Of a stretch of 64,000 nucleotides of DNA, positions 32,879 to 45,483 are shown piece after piece. Under the pieces are notes generated by a model, which did no database searches, was not told the DNA's origin, and saw nothing but the letters and a program-made list of their open reading frames with translations. A program made the position numbers and the translations under genes. How positions within the stretch are numbered: the stretch's first letter is position 1; every line of letters starts with the position of its first letter. The DNA comes from Dendrobium chrysotoxum (Eukaryota > Streptophyta > Magnoliopsida > Asparagales > Orchidaceae): positions 10,714,200-10,778,199 of the forward strand of contig CM034315.1 of NCBI GenBank assembly GCA_019925795.1, in the 5' to 3' direction.

Positions 32879-35099
32879 ATATTGGGACACTAAAATGATT
32901 CGATACTTTCTAAGTGGTGCCAGTCAACTCTTGGTGATTGATGAGCTAAAGAGTGACTAGAGACTTTAACTCGATTATTTCTAGATTAATATGAAGCAAG
33001 TGGGGATAATGGAGTGTACCCTCGATGAGCTAAAGATCCATATCCCAGTGTCTTTACTTCCAAGTTTCCTTGGTTATTTTTAGGGATTGTCTCCATGATT
33101 TTGAAAATCAAATCGGATTGATTGATAGATTGTTTCAGTCCAGCCTAAAAATTGCTTTTGTAAAGAACAGCTATAACTAGTCAAAATCAATGGTTGAAAT
33201 GGTTTGGTTTTGAGTGAACTGATCAGTTTGAATACTATATATATTAGAATTATAACATCTAATTTTTTGTTGAATGATTATAATAAATAGTTTAGAAGTT
33301 CTAACAAGTTCAACCACTCTTCTATTTATTTTTGTGAAGTTTCAAATTATATATTTATTACTTCATTTGATTCAACCTCACTTGAGCTTGTAATGGAACC
33401 TCTCATATTTTAGTTTAATATCTAATTCTATTTTCCAAACCTTGATATTTGTAAATTCCTTATTATTCTTTAAATCCTCTCCTCAATTCTCCTCTTTTGA
33501 CTCTTCGACTTCCTGCTTCCGCATCCTGCAGCACGCCAAAACACCGATGAAGGTTGATATGATCTCACTGGTCAGTGATCATTGAGGTCTCGCGGAATTC
33601 ACAAACGAAAAAATTGCATGAATGATTTATTATATGTTTTGGCATTGGTCTCGAACAACATTATTAGCATGATATTATTATTGTGTTAGTATTTCATAAG
33701 TAGTTTATGTATCTTGTTGTTGGAGTTTCATTCAAATTCCTTCTGAATTATTGACTGTTTAAAAGAGTATTATATAGAATTTATTGGTTGTTCAATATAA
33801 ATATATAAAATTTCAATCCCTTATAGCTCCCACTACACAATACATCATAACTCTCAACAGTCATTAAACCTTCTCTAATTCACACATTTCAACCATATAA
33901 AAAATAATCGCATTTTCAAATCTAGTAAATAGTATAAGACTTACCACATAATTTCACAAAATGCGCTGCTAGTATCAAAACAAAGAGAATTTTGGGGTAA
34001 ACCAACACAAATTTTCACATTTTCAAACCACAACCAAATTATCACACATTGTTCAAAGCTACATTTTAAAGCATTTATCATCTACATCAATATTTATCAA
34101 TGTCAGAATACCTGAATTAGCATAAAATTAAAACTACTTGTGGAAATTCATAAATAATATATTTTGGACATATGTATGTTTTGGTCAACCTAGGGTTAAC
34201 TTGGCCAACCAGGTTTGACCAAGGGTTAATGTTGGATCCAACTCATTCCAAATGATATTTTTAGACTTGTTGGAGAAGGTTTCATGACTTGGTTTGAGTG
34301 AGTTATATTCAAGTTTAAAAGAAATTTAATTTTTAGTGATTTTTAGGATTTTGTGGTCAACCATGGTCCACCAAGGTCCAAGGAAGTTCAAACCAATATG
34401 AAATTATTCATGGACGTGTTTAAAGGTTTTGGGAGGGCTTCCAAGGTCAATTTCCACAAGATGCATTGGAACACTCTAAAGTTAAATTTGAAAAAAATTG
34501 TCTATTTATAATTTTAAGAATATACCATAGCTTCTATAAATCATCAATATAAACAATATAAACAAAATTTAAAGAAGAACCTAAAAATCTTTATCAATAT
34601 TACTGCCCACAATCCTGACACCTCCCTTAACATGAAATAATTAAAATTCACATAATAAGCTCAAAAGCCCAACAGTAATCCAAAACTCACTAAAGCTTTC
34701 AATATAATAACTAAATAATCAATATGAAATGCTCTAACTAATCAATATGAAATATTCAGTCTAATATAATCAATAGTTGTCAATATAGTTAATGATTAAA
34801 TATTATTAATAAATCTCAAAATGATCAATAATAAAAACATGGAATCATTATAATGAATCAAAAAATTAATAATTGGTATAAAATTCAATAAATTACTAAA
34901 TGAATATATCTTATCTATTCATATGCATTATCTGTTTATATATTATCAAAGTATCTAATATTATTAATGTTATCAATGCTATCAATGTATGCATGCATCA
35001 ATATATAGTTTAGCAATGCAGGACATCCAACTTTAACATGGTGTTTTCAACATCTTTGTTGACTCGTATGCTGTGGCAAACAACAAAAAAAGAGAGAGA
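32879..35099. repeat. Intergenic region containing a minus-strand fragment of the 6.1-kb LTR family
   Basis: At 34130-34480 the words ggttaacttggccaaccagg, tttgaccaagggttaatg and cttccaaggtcaatttccac match, on the opposite strand, the gtttgacttggtcaaccc and gaccttggaatttcccc part (38850-39300) of the 6.1-kb solo LTR. The rest (32879-34130, 34480-35099) is AT-rich with no gene or defined element. A short ORF-like piece with MKVDMISLVSDH at 33548-33583 is too short to assign. Confidence 0.45.
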
Positions 35100-35680
35100 A
35101 AGGTGTTGTACCTGAATCCCCCTCACACGTCGTTCGCACGTCGAGACCATGCAAACCTCGCTTCGCACAATCTCAGCTTCGCATCTTTAAATGGTCGTGA
35201 GAGTGAGACCTTCGCTCTGGCTAGTTTTTTGCACTCTCCCTCGCGTGCTCCCCCAGCTCTTGCAACGTTGTTCGACTTCGCCCCTTCGAACGACTTTCCT
35301 TCCCTGTCCGAGCGGAAGTTATGACACTTTGATCGGAAGCAACAATGGGAGCTCGCCGCTGTGAAGGTAACTTCCTTCCTTTCGCACCGCTTCTTCGACT
35401 CCTTTGTGGTTGTCCGACTTCGCTACTTACATGACTTCCCTTCATGTTCGGTCGGAAGTTACGACAATTTGATCGGCACCAATGACGGGAGCTCGCCGCT
35501 GTGAGGGTAACTTTCCCTCTTCTGAACGCTTCTTCGGCTCCTTCGCCATTGTTCAACTTCGCTCCTCCAACGACCTTCCCTTCCAGTCAGATCGCAAGCA
35601 ACGACGGGAACTCACACTGTGAAGGTAACTTTCTCCCTATCAGGAGCTTCTTCGGCCAAATCCCTCTTGCCAAACAGCCC
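35100..35680 (+). mobile_element. TTTGGCAA-terminated element with a triplicated internal unit
   Basis: Three imperfect tandem units carry cgacgggagctcgccgctgt and gaaggtaact. Anchors lie at 35347, 35487 and 35606, so units are 140 and 119 bp. Each unit also has cttcttcg(g/a)ctcctt(c/t) and cgacttccctt..gtcggaag words. The segment ends cttgccaaacagccc at 35680 followed by tttaggg, equivalent to the element at 30409-30702, which has one unit. No transposase. The left terminus is not identified. Confidence 0.65.
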
Positions 35681-35697
35681 TTTAGGGCAGTTAAAAG

Positions 35698-35747
35698 AAA
35701 TAATAATAATAATAATAATAATAATTATTATTATTATTATTATTATA
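35698..35747. repeat. (TAA)n-(TTA)n compound microsatellite
   Basis: Nine or so TAA units run directly into a similar number of TTA units, making a 50-bp near-perfect palindrome that could extrude a cruciform. It directly follows the transposon end at 35680. Confidence 0.95.
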
Positions 35748-36074
35748 AGTATAATTTGTTATAATTAATTAAATTTAATTATAATTAATTATGTTGATTC
35801 AAATTTATTATAATTAATTATAGTTAATTAAGTTAATTATAAAATAATTATTTTTAATTATAAATAATTAATAATGAAAATAATTAGTTATAATTAATTA
35901 AATTTAATCCTAATTAATTATTTTTAATTATAATTAATAAATTAACTATAAATTAATTATTTTTAATTATAATTAATTAATACTAATCATAATTAATTGT
36001 ACTTAATTAAATTTATTATAATTGATTACCTTTTATTTTACTTAATTATTTTTAATTATAATTAATTAATGTTT
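35748..36074. repeat. taattaatta-type AT-rich low-complexity tract
   Basis: More than 300 bp consist of shuffled aattaatta/tataattaa words with almost no G or C. It has no coding capacity. Confidence 0.85.
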
Positions 36075-36184
36075 AAAAAAAGAAAGAAAAGAGAAAAAAA
36101 GAAGAAAAAAAGAGAAGAAAAAAAGAAAAAGAAAAAAGAAAAAAGAAAAGAAAAGAAACAAAAGAAGAAGAAGAAGAAAAAGAG
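36075..36184 (+). repeat. Polypurine (A/G) tract, about 110 bp
   Basis: The plus strand is purine with a single interruption (a C near 36160). Such mirror-like tracts can form triplex DNA. It abuts the AT tract at 35748-36074. Confidence 0.9.
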
Positions 36185-38304
36185 TCAAAAAAAATTGCTG
36201 TCTCGATTTTTGTGCCCTCCACTGACATCATCGTCGCCGCCGGTATGACAAGGTATAAATCTCTAACTCAAATCTTGTTATCGATGTTCATGTTGAGCCG
36301 GAAAATGATCCATACACGTCTTACTCTAGCGTGATGGGAAGGGAACCCGATGCGACACGTTCGACGAGGCGGGTAGGCCTATACACTCTTTTCGTAACAT
36401 GGTGGACACAATCGTAAGTACTCGTATGCGGCTCTGTACCTGCGGGGAAATAACTGTGCTCATTTGAAACAGGTACCGAAGACCCATACACGCCTTTCTC
36501 TGGCATGGTGGGATTGAAGTTTTCATGGCCGCGGTGTCTGAGGACACCTACTGTACAGTATTTTCTCTAGCGTGGTGGGAGGCCTAGTTTTTCGTTGTTT
36601 CCCCTAAACAGGGGAGATGCCGGTTGGCCATTGAAATTTTGATGAACATAAGACCCCATTTAGATCTAATTTGGACTCAAATGAACAGTGGACTTGTGAA
36701 CTTGAACTCAAACTTGGACAAATGCGAATAAGGGACCTAAATTAAACTTTAACCAAAGTGATAAGAAATTGAACTTTCAATATGACAATGGACTTGAACT
36801 CAGACTTCAACTTGGGCTCAAATTGGACTTGTGAACCTGAGCTTGATTCAGGGAAATTGGCATTGAACAAATGATGATGAACAACATTACATGTGATCCA
36901 AATTTGACATGAACTTGAACTTAAACTCAAATACGTCAATACTCCTACAAGCAATGAGATCTGACATGAAATGAGTTGCTAACTAAAATCAATTTAAGGA
37001 TACATTAAGTAATGGCAGTTTGCATACAATAGAGGTTGTCTGACTATAGACAAGCACACTAACTTGTTTGCAAACAAGAGTAATAGATGCTCTGCAAGTG
37101 TAACGAGTCCCTTGTGGCGGCAAGTACACCTCCAACATCAGGTAGCTAGTAGAAAAATATATCAACTCACTTGTGAGCAATAATAGTATTACAACATATG
37201 ATGATTACGAGGGCACTCTTATAGTCAACGTCAATCGGACATCCAACAAATACACGAATTCCCTACGAGTAGAAAGAGTTTGATAGGTGACATGTGATGA
37301 GCCCAAACACACAAAAACATGACAAGAGGCAAATGCAAATAATTACAAGAAACTCGCGTGTGCTTATACGCAACAACACAAGACGCATAAGTGAATACAC
37401 TAGTCCATCCATGAGCAACTTCAAGAGACTTGTGGACACTTTGTGAACAACAACAAGATGCATTCAAATGAATGGCAATGAGCAAGTAGGGTTTGCAAGT
37501 AAATATCAAGAACACGCAATGAATGTGGGCATTCACGAGCGCATGAAGCATACAAGTAGTGACAAAATAACTTGCTTAAGAATACGTGACACATTCAAAA
37601 TATATTTATTAGTCGCCATAAAAGTCCTCGAACGTTACAACATTCTTCCAACCAACATCAGTTAGTTGACAAATAAAAGATGCAAGATCCAACAAATGAA
37701 AGCTGTAGTCCCCTACGAGTATTAAAAGTTAATGTATGACGAATGTAGTAGTGCTCTCCAATTGACATCCGAGTAAAGTTGATGATAGTTTTTACGATAG
37801 TCATACAGGAAGAGACAGTAGCTCTCATTGCATCCTTCTGTAAGCATTGACAGAAGTTTGTAGCAAGCACATCAGTCTACTTATAGATGACGACAGTAGA
37901 TGAAATGCAAAATAAACAAAATTAAAGAGGATATCCAGAGAGGAAGCATGAAGAGTATGCAGTAAGTTGCAATGTATATTGCACACTGCAACAAGTGATG
38001 AATGCAAACATCTGCTAGTAATGACAAAAGATTTGTTGCAAAATAAATTTATCCCCTATGAGCTATCGTAGGAGACCCGTTATACATCCAATGGATTGCC
38101 TACAAGAAGATGCAAGAAGAACTACCATAGACACGAACACTGTTAGCGATGATTGAAGGTTTGCCAAAATCACAACAAGCCTATGAGTGCTAATTATTAT
38201 CATGCAATAGATGCTACGACACCCTTCCAGCCAACCTCCATACAATATCGATCAAGTACGCTAATCTCTTGCAAGTAAAGGCGAATGACATGTAACAACT
38301 GTAG
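36185..38304. repeat. Unclassified repetitive region, target of the 6.1-kb LTR
   Basis: At 36297-36590 four degenerate units carry ccatacac(g/t)c(t)tt.ctct.gc(a/g)tggtggga words (near 36312, 36383, 36482 and 36551), with unit lengths of about 70-100 bp. From 36990 to 38304 the text repeats words such as caagtg, acaacaag, gcaatga and cacgaacac without an ORF. The sequence resumes after the LTR at 44449 (acgatcaactaccattc), which parallels 38230-38290. No gene was recognised. Confidence 0.5.
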
Positions 38305-38309
38305 GCCCC

Positions 38310-41300
38310 TGTTGACCTCATTTTTATATGAGGTCATTGGAGCCTAATCCAGACTTAAGATCAATCCTGAACTTAACTCAATCCAAACCTTGATTCAGTT
38401 CAAACCTCAATCAAAATCCAGGCTCCAGCCTAGTCTAAGATTCAAATCCTAGTTCAGATCTTGATCCTGCCTTTGATCTAGTTCAAATCACTTTCAAACA
38501 CTTATGATCACTCCAAATGATCATGAATAATTGAGATGATTCAAATCCAGATACTTAAACTCAAGATCTATATCAAATTCAGATTTCCAAATCCAGAATT
38601 CAAGGCCAAAGACCTGAGTCCTAAAATCATTTTTCAAGGAATTTTCAAACATTTCAAACCCCAGTCAAATGACCTCCGATTCATGATCTGTCAGTTGCAT
38701 ACTGATGTGATATGTCTCTAGAGGCAACCCTCCAAGTTTGAGCCCATTTTGGAGTCTCTAACCCCAGAAACTAAATTTAAATCCAAAGGCTGTAAAACCT
38801 TCAAATATTTATGGCCTGTGCCACTGGACCCATTATCTTGGGAAATTTGACCTTGGAATTTCCCCCAAACCCCCTAATCACCTCCAGACCATTGATATTG
38901 ATGTGTTTAACATTAATCTACATCTTTTTGGACCCACCTCGACCCAGGATTCATCCGGAGTCAAAATGACCAAAATACCCTTTAAAGGGGTTTTTGGACT
39001 TAACCAAAATTTGACATCATTCAACATTCTTAACCTTTGAAACCCCTCTCAACGAATTTTTTATGATATTTGAGACACATTAAAATCAAACCCACTCCTT
39101 GGTTTGACTTGTTTGACCAAGTCAACTATATTTGACCCAATCCACCCTTAACCCAACCATTGATATTTTTAACATTTGAATCCATCTCAAATCAATCTAA
39201 TACTTCAAAATCATTTGTTTGGACACTCATGACATGTCCAAAGACTTCCAAGTCAATCCCCCCTAGGTTTGACTTGGTCAACCCATTTGGAGATGTCAAA
39301 ACCCTCTCCAATTTTATGTATTCACTCAAATTTTCAACAACATGGCCACATGCCCCTTGATATTGACTCCTACAGCATATTTGACTCCTCCCATGCACAT
39401 CCTAGTCACCATTGACTAGTCAACAAGTCAAGGGGTCAAAAATCTTTGAGATGAGACCAAACCATGGCTCTTTGACCATGCCACATGGGCAAACCCTTTC
39501 CCTCTCCCAAGATCTGCTCCCACCTGCTCAAAAGGGACTAATTTCCCTCCCTAAGAGGCCACAAACCAGCTCCTTAAACCTTGCTTAGGCTTGGTTTAGC
39601 CAAATAAGGGAAAAGAGGTGTGGTCCCCCCCCTCTTGGCTCAAGGCAATCCCCCTCAATCCCCGAGCCTTTTCCTAGTCTTGGGCTGCTCATGGGACACT
39701 TGGCAAACATCCAAGGCACCCATGGTGGAATCCCAACCATTCATTTCAAATCATGAGGGTTAAGTGAAAAAATTGGCCCTAACCCTCATCTTGCTCATTT
39801 TTTGGCCTAAGTCCCAGACTCCAGCATCCCTAAGACTCTCCAGCAGCTCCCCATACTCTCCAGCACCTCCCAAGGCCATTCCAAGCCTTCCCCCACCATT
39901 TCCACCATTAAAACCTTCATTTTAGTGGAAAAGAAGAGAGAAAAGAGAGAAACACCTTCTCTCTTCAATATCTCAAGATCCAGCCGTCAAAATCTTCCAG
40001 GGTCTTCTGCAAACTTGAGCGTGGACAGACTACAAGTTCAGAGAGCCCAAGAAAGCGAAAATCCATCGGGTAGATTGTAAGATATCTGCACTTTTAGCTA
40101 GAATTTAAATTTGAAACTCTACAAATTTTGCAATGCATGGAGCCTCCAAACTCCAGGCATTGCAAGATCATGTTGCCCCTAGCTACAGTTCAAATTTCGT
40201 TGAATTTTGTCGAGTATTTTGAAAGTTATGGGCGTTTAAAAATTTCAAGCTCTGGTTCAACCAGAGCCGTCAGATCGCGCCTTCAGCGCGATCGGACGGC
40301 CCAGAAGTGGCCACGTGGCCAGGACGGACCGCGCGTCCGCTCCAGGACTCGAGCGCAGGTCCGCCTAGGCCGCGGGAGGCCACGTGGCTCAATCTGAGCC
40401 GTCGGCTCATCCCGCGGTAGAACCAACGGTTGGATCTTCGATCCGACGTGGTTAAGTGGTCGGCCCTGGGGCCGACACGTGTCTGGGATGTGGCGCCGCG
40501 CCGCCGTATGACCCAATGATTGGTACGGCGGCGGCGGCGCCCGATTTGACCATTATTGGTCTCAAAAAATTAAAAAAATGCCCAGAAACTTCCAAAATTC
40601 ACAGAAATTTTATTTTTCTACCAAATTTGATGTTTTTGGGCTCGTTGGAAAGGTAATTAAGTCTAGAATTTATTAAAATTAAAATCAAGATGTTTTGAGC
40701 TCTGGATTGTGGTAAAATTGCAATTATCTGATTTTAGTTTTTCTTAATTTTCTTGCAATCCAGGGATCAAATGGATCCCAAATGCATCCTAGGCATATCT
40801 TGTAATTTTTTTAGAGTCAGATGCGCTGTGGTTTTCTGTGATGTGAATTTTTAAGGTTATGGGTCCATTTTGGACCCAAAACTTTGAAAATTCATAACTC
40901 CTTCCCTGTGTAGAATTAGGCTGCATGTTTTGTGCTGTGTGTGTACATTTGGGTCAGGGTTAGTCACACCAAATTTCAAGACCATTTGAACAATAGAAAC
41001 ACCTAGGGAAAATATTTAGGGAAAAGTCTAGAAAATTTAGAAAATTCCTAGGGGATTGTACACATACCCAATAGAGGTGAAATTTGAACACAGTAAACTT
41101 AGTGACATAATAAGCCTTAGGTCCAAATTTCACTGAATTTTGAGATCATTAGGTCAGAAAATTAATTACCCAAAGTTTCAGCCCATTTAAGGACCCAGAA
41201 AATTCAAAAACATGCAATAAATCTAAATTAAGTCCAAAAATTACAAGTAATACCTTAAATTGACCAGAATGTAGTCCTCTACCTAGGAAAAATAAAAGCC

Positions 41301-44300
41301 CCTTGACTGGACTCCTAATTTAACTTTAATTTGACTTTTAATGAAAATAAAAAATTAATTAAATTAAATAATTAAAAATTATTAAAAATCCAAAATAATT
41401 TCCAAACACTTGGAAACACACCCATGGGTCATTCCTGGCCTTTAGGATTGATTTCATGTAGTTTGGGATGAGTTTGGATCAAAATGATCAAAACCTTCCT
41501 AATTAAACAATTTTAAAAATTCAATAATTAAGGAAACTTTGAAAAATCATAACTTTTCATAGAAAACTCCAAATTGAGCATACTAACAGTCTAACAACTC
41601 ATCATAAGGTCTAATATTTATTAAAAATCTAAAACTTGCAAAATTAACTTTAATTTGAAAAGTCAACTTTTGACCCCTTAATTAACTATTAAAAATAATC
41701 CAGAAAATTCTAAAATTCAATAAATCATTCAAAATTCTAGAAAATAATAATATTATTTTAAAACCAGCAACCAATCAGTTTAATTAAAAATTAATCAATC
41801 TTCAAACTTTAATCAAACTCGATTCACTTAATTATATCGGGTACCACTGGGTAACCCAGGCCTACGAGGCTATTAAATTAGCCTCAAGGAAGGTTAAATA
41901 AACTTCATGGCCTCGGTGTGCAACAAAGGTGGTATTCAATAAATAATTAAAATTAATTTTAAAGTCAAATTTAAACCATTAAGACTTAAACTTCAATTAA
42001 AATCTCCCTTAAGCCTTTCAACCAATCAGGACATCAAACAACTTCAATCAATTACCCATCCTAGGATCTACCCCAGCCACATGACCTACTACACACACTT
42101 TAGATGATTTGCTAGGACAACCGACTCTAGATCTAGGCTAGGCCGGTGTTTATTTTTCTGCTGTATGCCGGGTTTTTCGAGTTTTCATTGCATGTTGTGA
42201 TTGAAATTGATTGATGTGTTTATTTACTTTACTGCACTCTGTGGATTGATGTGATGGGCGATTAGATTACCCTTAGGTTAAGAACGATCTGAATGCTCAC
42301 TGGATTTTTTGCAGGTGGCCACGCTCATGTAGGACAATAAAGGGGGCTAAATAAATCATAAATATAAATGCTACAGGTGCTTCAGCTGCTTAGCCCCCAA
42401 ATAAAAAAGAGCGTGGCTAAGTGTGTTTACTTTTACATGCACATATATATAACTGCTTGGGATGTGTTTTAATATTTAAATGTTTAGGATAACCTTGCAG
42501 GATCGAGTCTAGAATTTTTATTTTTACATTCATGTAATTTGTTTGAGCATTGAGTTGTGAAAGTGGCACTTTGAGTTTGGGATACATAGATCTAAAGGTT
42601 GGATTCCAAAGAGGAAAGGATACCCCTTTGGGGGATAGTCCTCATCCATTTGGAACTCCAAATTTGGATCACTTTACTACCTAAAGTGGAAAGAGTAACC
42701 TCCCCCTCAAGGGAAGAGTTCTCTTTTCCATTTGAGTATCCAGCCACGAAGAATCCAAGGAGCTCGAGAAGTTGAAGACATAGAGTATCCCACTCAAAGT
42801 CACTTGCGTCTGTATTAGGATTAGAATCCGGGTTGTCGTCAGTGGTGCCCGGCCACTTTTAATTTATGTAAATCTGGTTTGTAATAAGCAAGGCAATTTG
42901 CCTATGGATATTTACTTAATTAATTTGATTATTTAATGAGCTTTGATTTGATTTGATTGCGTATAGGATTGCCTGCTTTTCTTAGTTTTTTTTGGCGATT
43001 GCATGTCATTTTTTTTGTTTTAGCCTGAAATTTATTAGGCTCTTTAAGGACCAAAAATATTTCTATTCATAACCTATATTTAAAATTTTAAGATTTAAAT
43101 AACATAGAAATTTAACGACCTAGGAAATAGCCGGAATCGTCTGGGATCGCATGCATATTACTGCATCTCTCTCCCTCCTTGCTATAAGACACTTCCCCAT
43201 CTGCGGGTAGAGTCCAGATAATCCGACCTATGAGGATGAGGTGCTGGATCTGGGGAAGTCTAGTCTTTTCAAAAAAAATTATTTTATAAGCCTTTTTTAA
43301 AATTTTATACATACCAAATTTGGATACTTTAACCAGCATGCATCTCATTAGAAACTTATTAAATTAAAATTTTAATTGCATTTTAGTCTAAGCATTCCAC
43401 CCGACATAAGTCAAGGGGTCAATTAGGAATCTGCTCTAGACGTCAACCCCAACTTCTTAAACCTATCTTAAATAACATTTCTGATCACTCCGCATCAAAA
43501 GACCGGACTCATGGTTTTGAAACGCTTAGGTGGTTTAGCTGGCTCCCCAATCCAGGCCGGGGTAAGTCCAGATTTTGTACTGCATTAGCTAGGTTCGTAC
43601 TACTGTGTTCCAGTGTCCAAATTTAGAGTTAGGATCCGGGGCTAATTTCTTTTTGAGTCATAAGACCCCAACCTCTGGGAATATAATCCCAAATTTCTAA
43701 TAAAATACCTGACTCAAACTAAATATTCTTCCAATCTAAAATTTAAAGCCCAACACTTAGCTTAGATCAGGACACTTCTGAATTGTTTCAGAATCTCAAA
43801 GTGTCTCCTACCCCTCTTCCCTTGACTCAAAAATAATTGTTCAAAATTTGATCCAATCCCCCTTCAAAATCCAAAATTTCATCTCTTTGGTATCATTCCT
43901 AGAAAATCTCTAAACAAAATTTCTGCCATTATTTTAATCGAAAGTTTTCGTAGGGGACTCCGGTCTCCCACGATGTAATTAACTACGAGGGCTTGCGCTC
44001 GTAGGAGATTTAGAACCCACAACTGATTTTCAAAATTGATTTTCAAAATTCAATTAGGCTTCATTGGGAAAATTAAATTATTAATTATCATTATCATTAT
44101 GTTCGAATGATTATTAACAAATTATATCTTATATCTTTTGTTAAAATGATTTTGAATATGAAATTAATGATCACTTCCCTTGATTATCGTAGCATGATAT
44201 TTGATTGAACTTTATTTTGACCCTTCGGGGCCATACAAAGTTCTCTCTTAAATCTGGTTATGATATTCAAGATAGAATTTATAATTCTAAATTTGAACCC

Positions 44301-44443
44301 CATCCTGAAATTTTATTTCCACCTCCCGAGGTGATATACTTTTTTATAATGGGATGTTCGATTTTAGAATTAAAAATTTTAACATCAATTTAAATTTCGT
44401 AAAGAAAACTAAACTTTTCAAAACCCGCTTTCAAACACCAACA
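38310..44443 (+). mobile_element. Putative 6.1-kb solo LTR, TSD GCCCC
   Basis: It starts TGTTGACCTC and ends aaacaccaaca, so the ends form TGTTG...CAACA. The 5-bp duplication GCCCC is exact at 38305-38309 and 44444-44448. No pol, gag or second LTR copy is visible inside, so I read it as a solo LTR of 6,134 bp, within the size known for very long Tat/Ogre-type LTRs, though the lineage is not proven. Features inside include a GC-rich G-box block (40240-40550) and conserved blocks at 41845-41940 and 43930-44010 shared with two other copies in this window. An alternative is a non-autonomous large retrotransposon derivative without detectable paired LTRs. Confidence 0.75.
40240..40550 (+). promoter_or_regulatory. 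GC-rich block with G-boxes and palindromes inside the 6.1-kb LTR
   Basis: Within AT-rich surroundings this block contains a perfect hairpin gatcgcgc-cttca-gcgcgatc (40273-40293), the perfect 14-bp palindrome TGGCCACGTGGCCA (40308-40321), and further CACGTG G-boxes at 40381-40386 and 40476-40481. G-boxes bind bZIP and bHLH factors, so this may be the LTR's transcriptional control region; that role is inference. A short open frame through it has no recognised product. Confidence 0.5.
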
Positions 44444-45082
44444 GCCCCACGATCAACTACCATTCAAATGGTCAGTAAATACATCAATCCATCGCAAGTA
44501 AGGGAGGACGACATATAGCAAGTGCAAGCTCCTGTGAGTAAAAGCAGGAGATTCGTTAGTGCACAACAATCTACCTGTATGAAATAGGTAAATAACCATA
44601 GTACGACACTACACCACTGGATCCGCAACACTCATACAAGCAGATAGAAGGCGTCTACAAGTCCGTAAATAGAGTGTCACACATATTTGAAAGTTTGATA
44701 GGGATGTTAAGCCCTTGTGAACTAGTCCCGAGGCTAACCAAGAGGGGGGTGAATTGATAGTTTTAAAAATTCACTAGCAAAATAACGATTTAGAAAATCT
44801 TCTTGAATGTTTTAAAACTTCTACAATCATGCGATATTGTGCAGATGTTTAAAAATAATAGAATAATACTCACAATCACACAATCATCAACAGGAAAATA
44901 AATGCAGAAAATAATTGGAAAGAACATACCAGATTTTATAGTGGTTGGGTCAACTTGACCTGCGTCCACTCCTCGGAGCCTCCCTCCCAGGTATTGCACT
45001 AACACAAAGTGACTCTCCTTCTGCTCCCACGGTAAGGCGGAGAAGCCTGTACAAAAACTCCTTTCCACCAACCCGGTGAGGC

Positions 45083-45211
45083 AGAGAACCTGAACTCCTT
45101 TCACTTTCTCCTAAATCAGGTAGAGAACCTAGACTCCTTTCGCTTCCTCCTGAAGCAGGCAGAGAACCTGGACTCCTTTCACTTCCTCCTGAAGCAGGCA
45201 GAGAACCCAGA
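45083..45211 (+). repeat. 39-bp tandem repeat, three full units plus a partial
   Basis: agagaacc(t/c) anchors fall at 45083, 45122, 45161 and 45200, an exact 39-bp step. The consensus unit is agagaacctggactcctttc followed by acttcctcctgaagcaggc. The period is a multiple of three, so the minus strand stays open and reads a 13-residue repeat (LGSLPASGGSERS-like), probably by chance. Confidence 0.95.
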
Positions 45212-45335
45212 TCTTCTTGCGAACTATCCTCCCGCAGAGACACCGACAAGACAAGAGACGATGAATGGAGAAGACGACTCAGATCCTTGCTTGAAGCAAC
45301 CTTTGTGAATCCCTCACAAACTCCCCCTCACAAGA

Positions 45336-45384
45336 TCCTCTCTCTCTCTCTCAAGCTCTCTCTCTCTCTCTCTCTTTCTTTCTC
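45336..45384 (+). repeat. (CT)n microsatellite
   Basis: About 50 bp of ct repeats with one aag interruption and a tttctttct end. In plants such tracts are frequent in leader sequences; here it sits in the Copia-like region. Confidence 0.9.
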
Positions 45385-45483
45385 AAGGTTTTCTCTGGAA
45401 CAGAAAGTGGCAAAAAAATTTTCTTATTGGAAGAAAAAGATCTTTTATATGAGGGCTCAAAAATTGCCCTAAATCTCAATTGG

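Noticed and set aside
40128..40397. Arg-rich ORFs in the GC-rich LTR island
   Set aside because: GC-rich chance frames on both strands, no homology recognised; the palindromes and G-boxes explain the composition better.
44950..45249. 99-codon minus-strand ORF with 13-residue repeats
   Set aside because: Product of the 39-bp tandem repeat, whose period is a multiple of three; no coding family is recognised.
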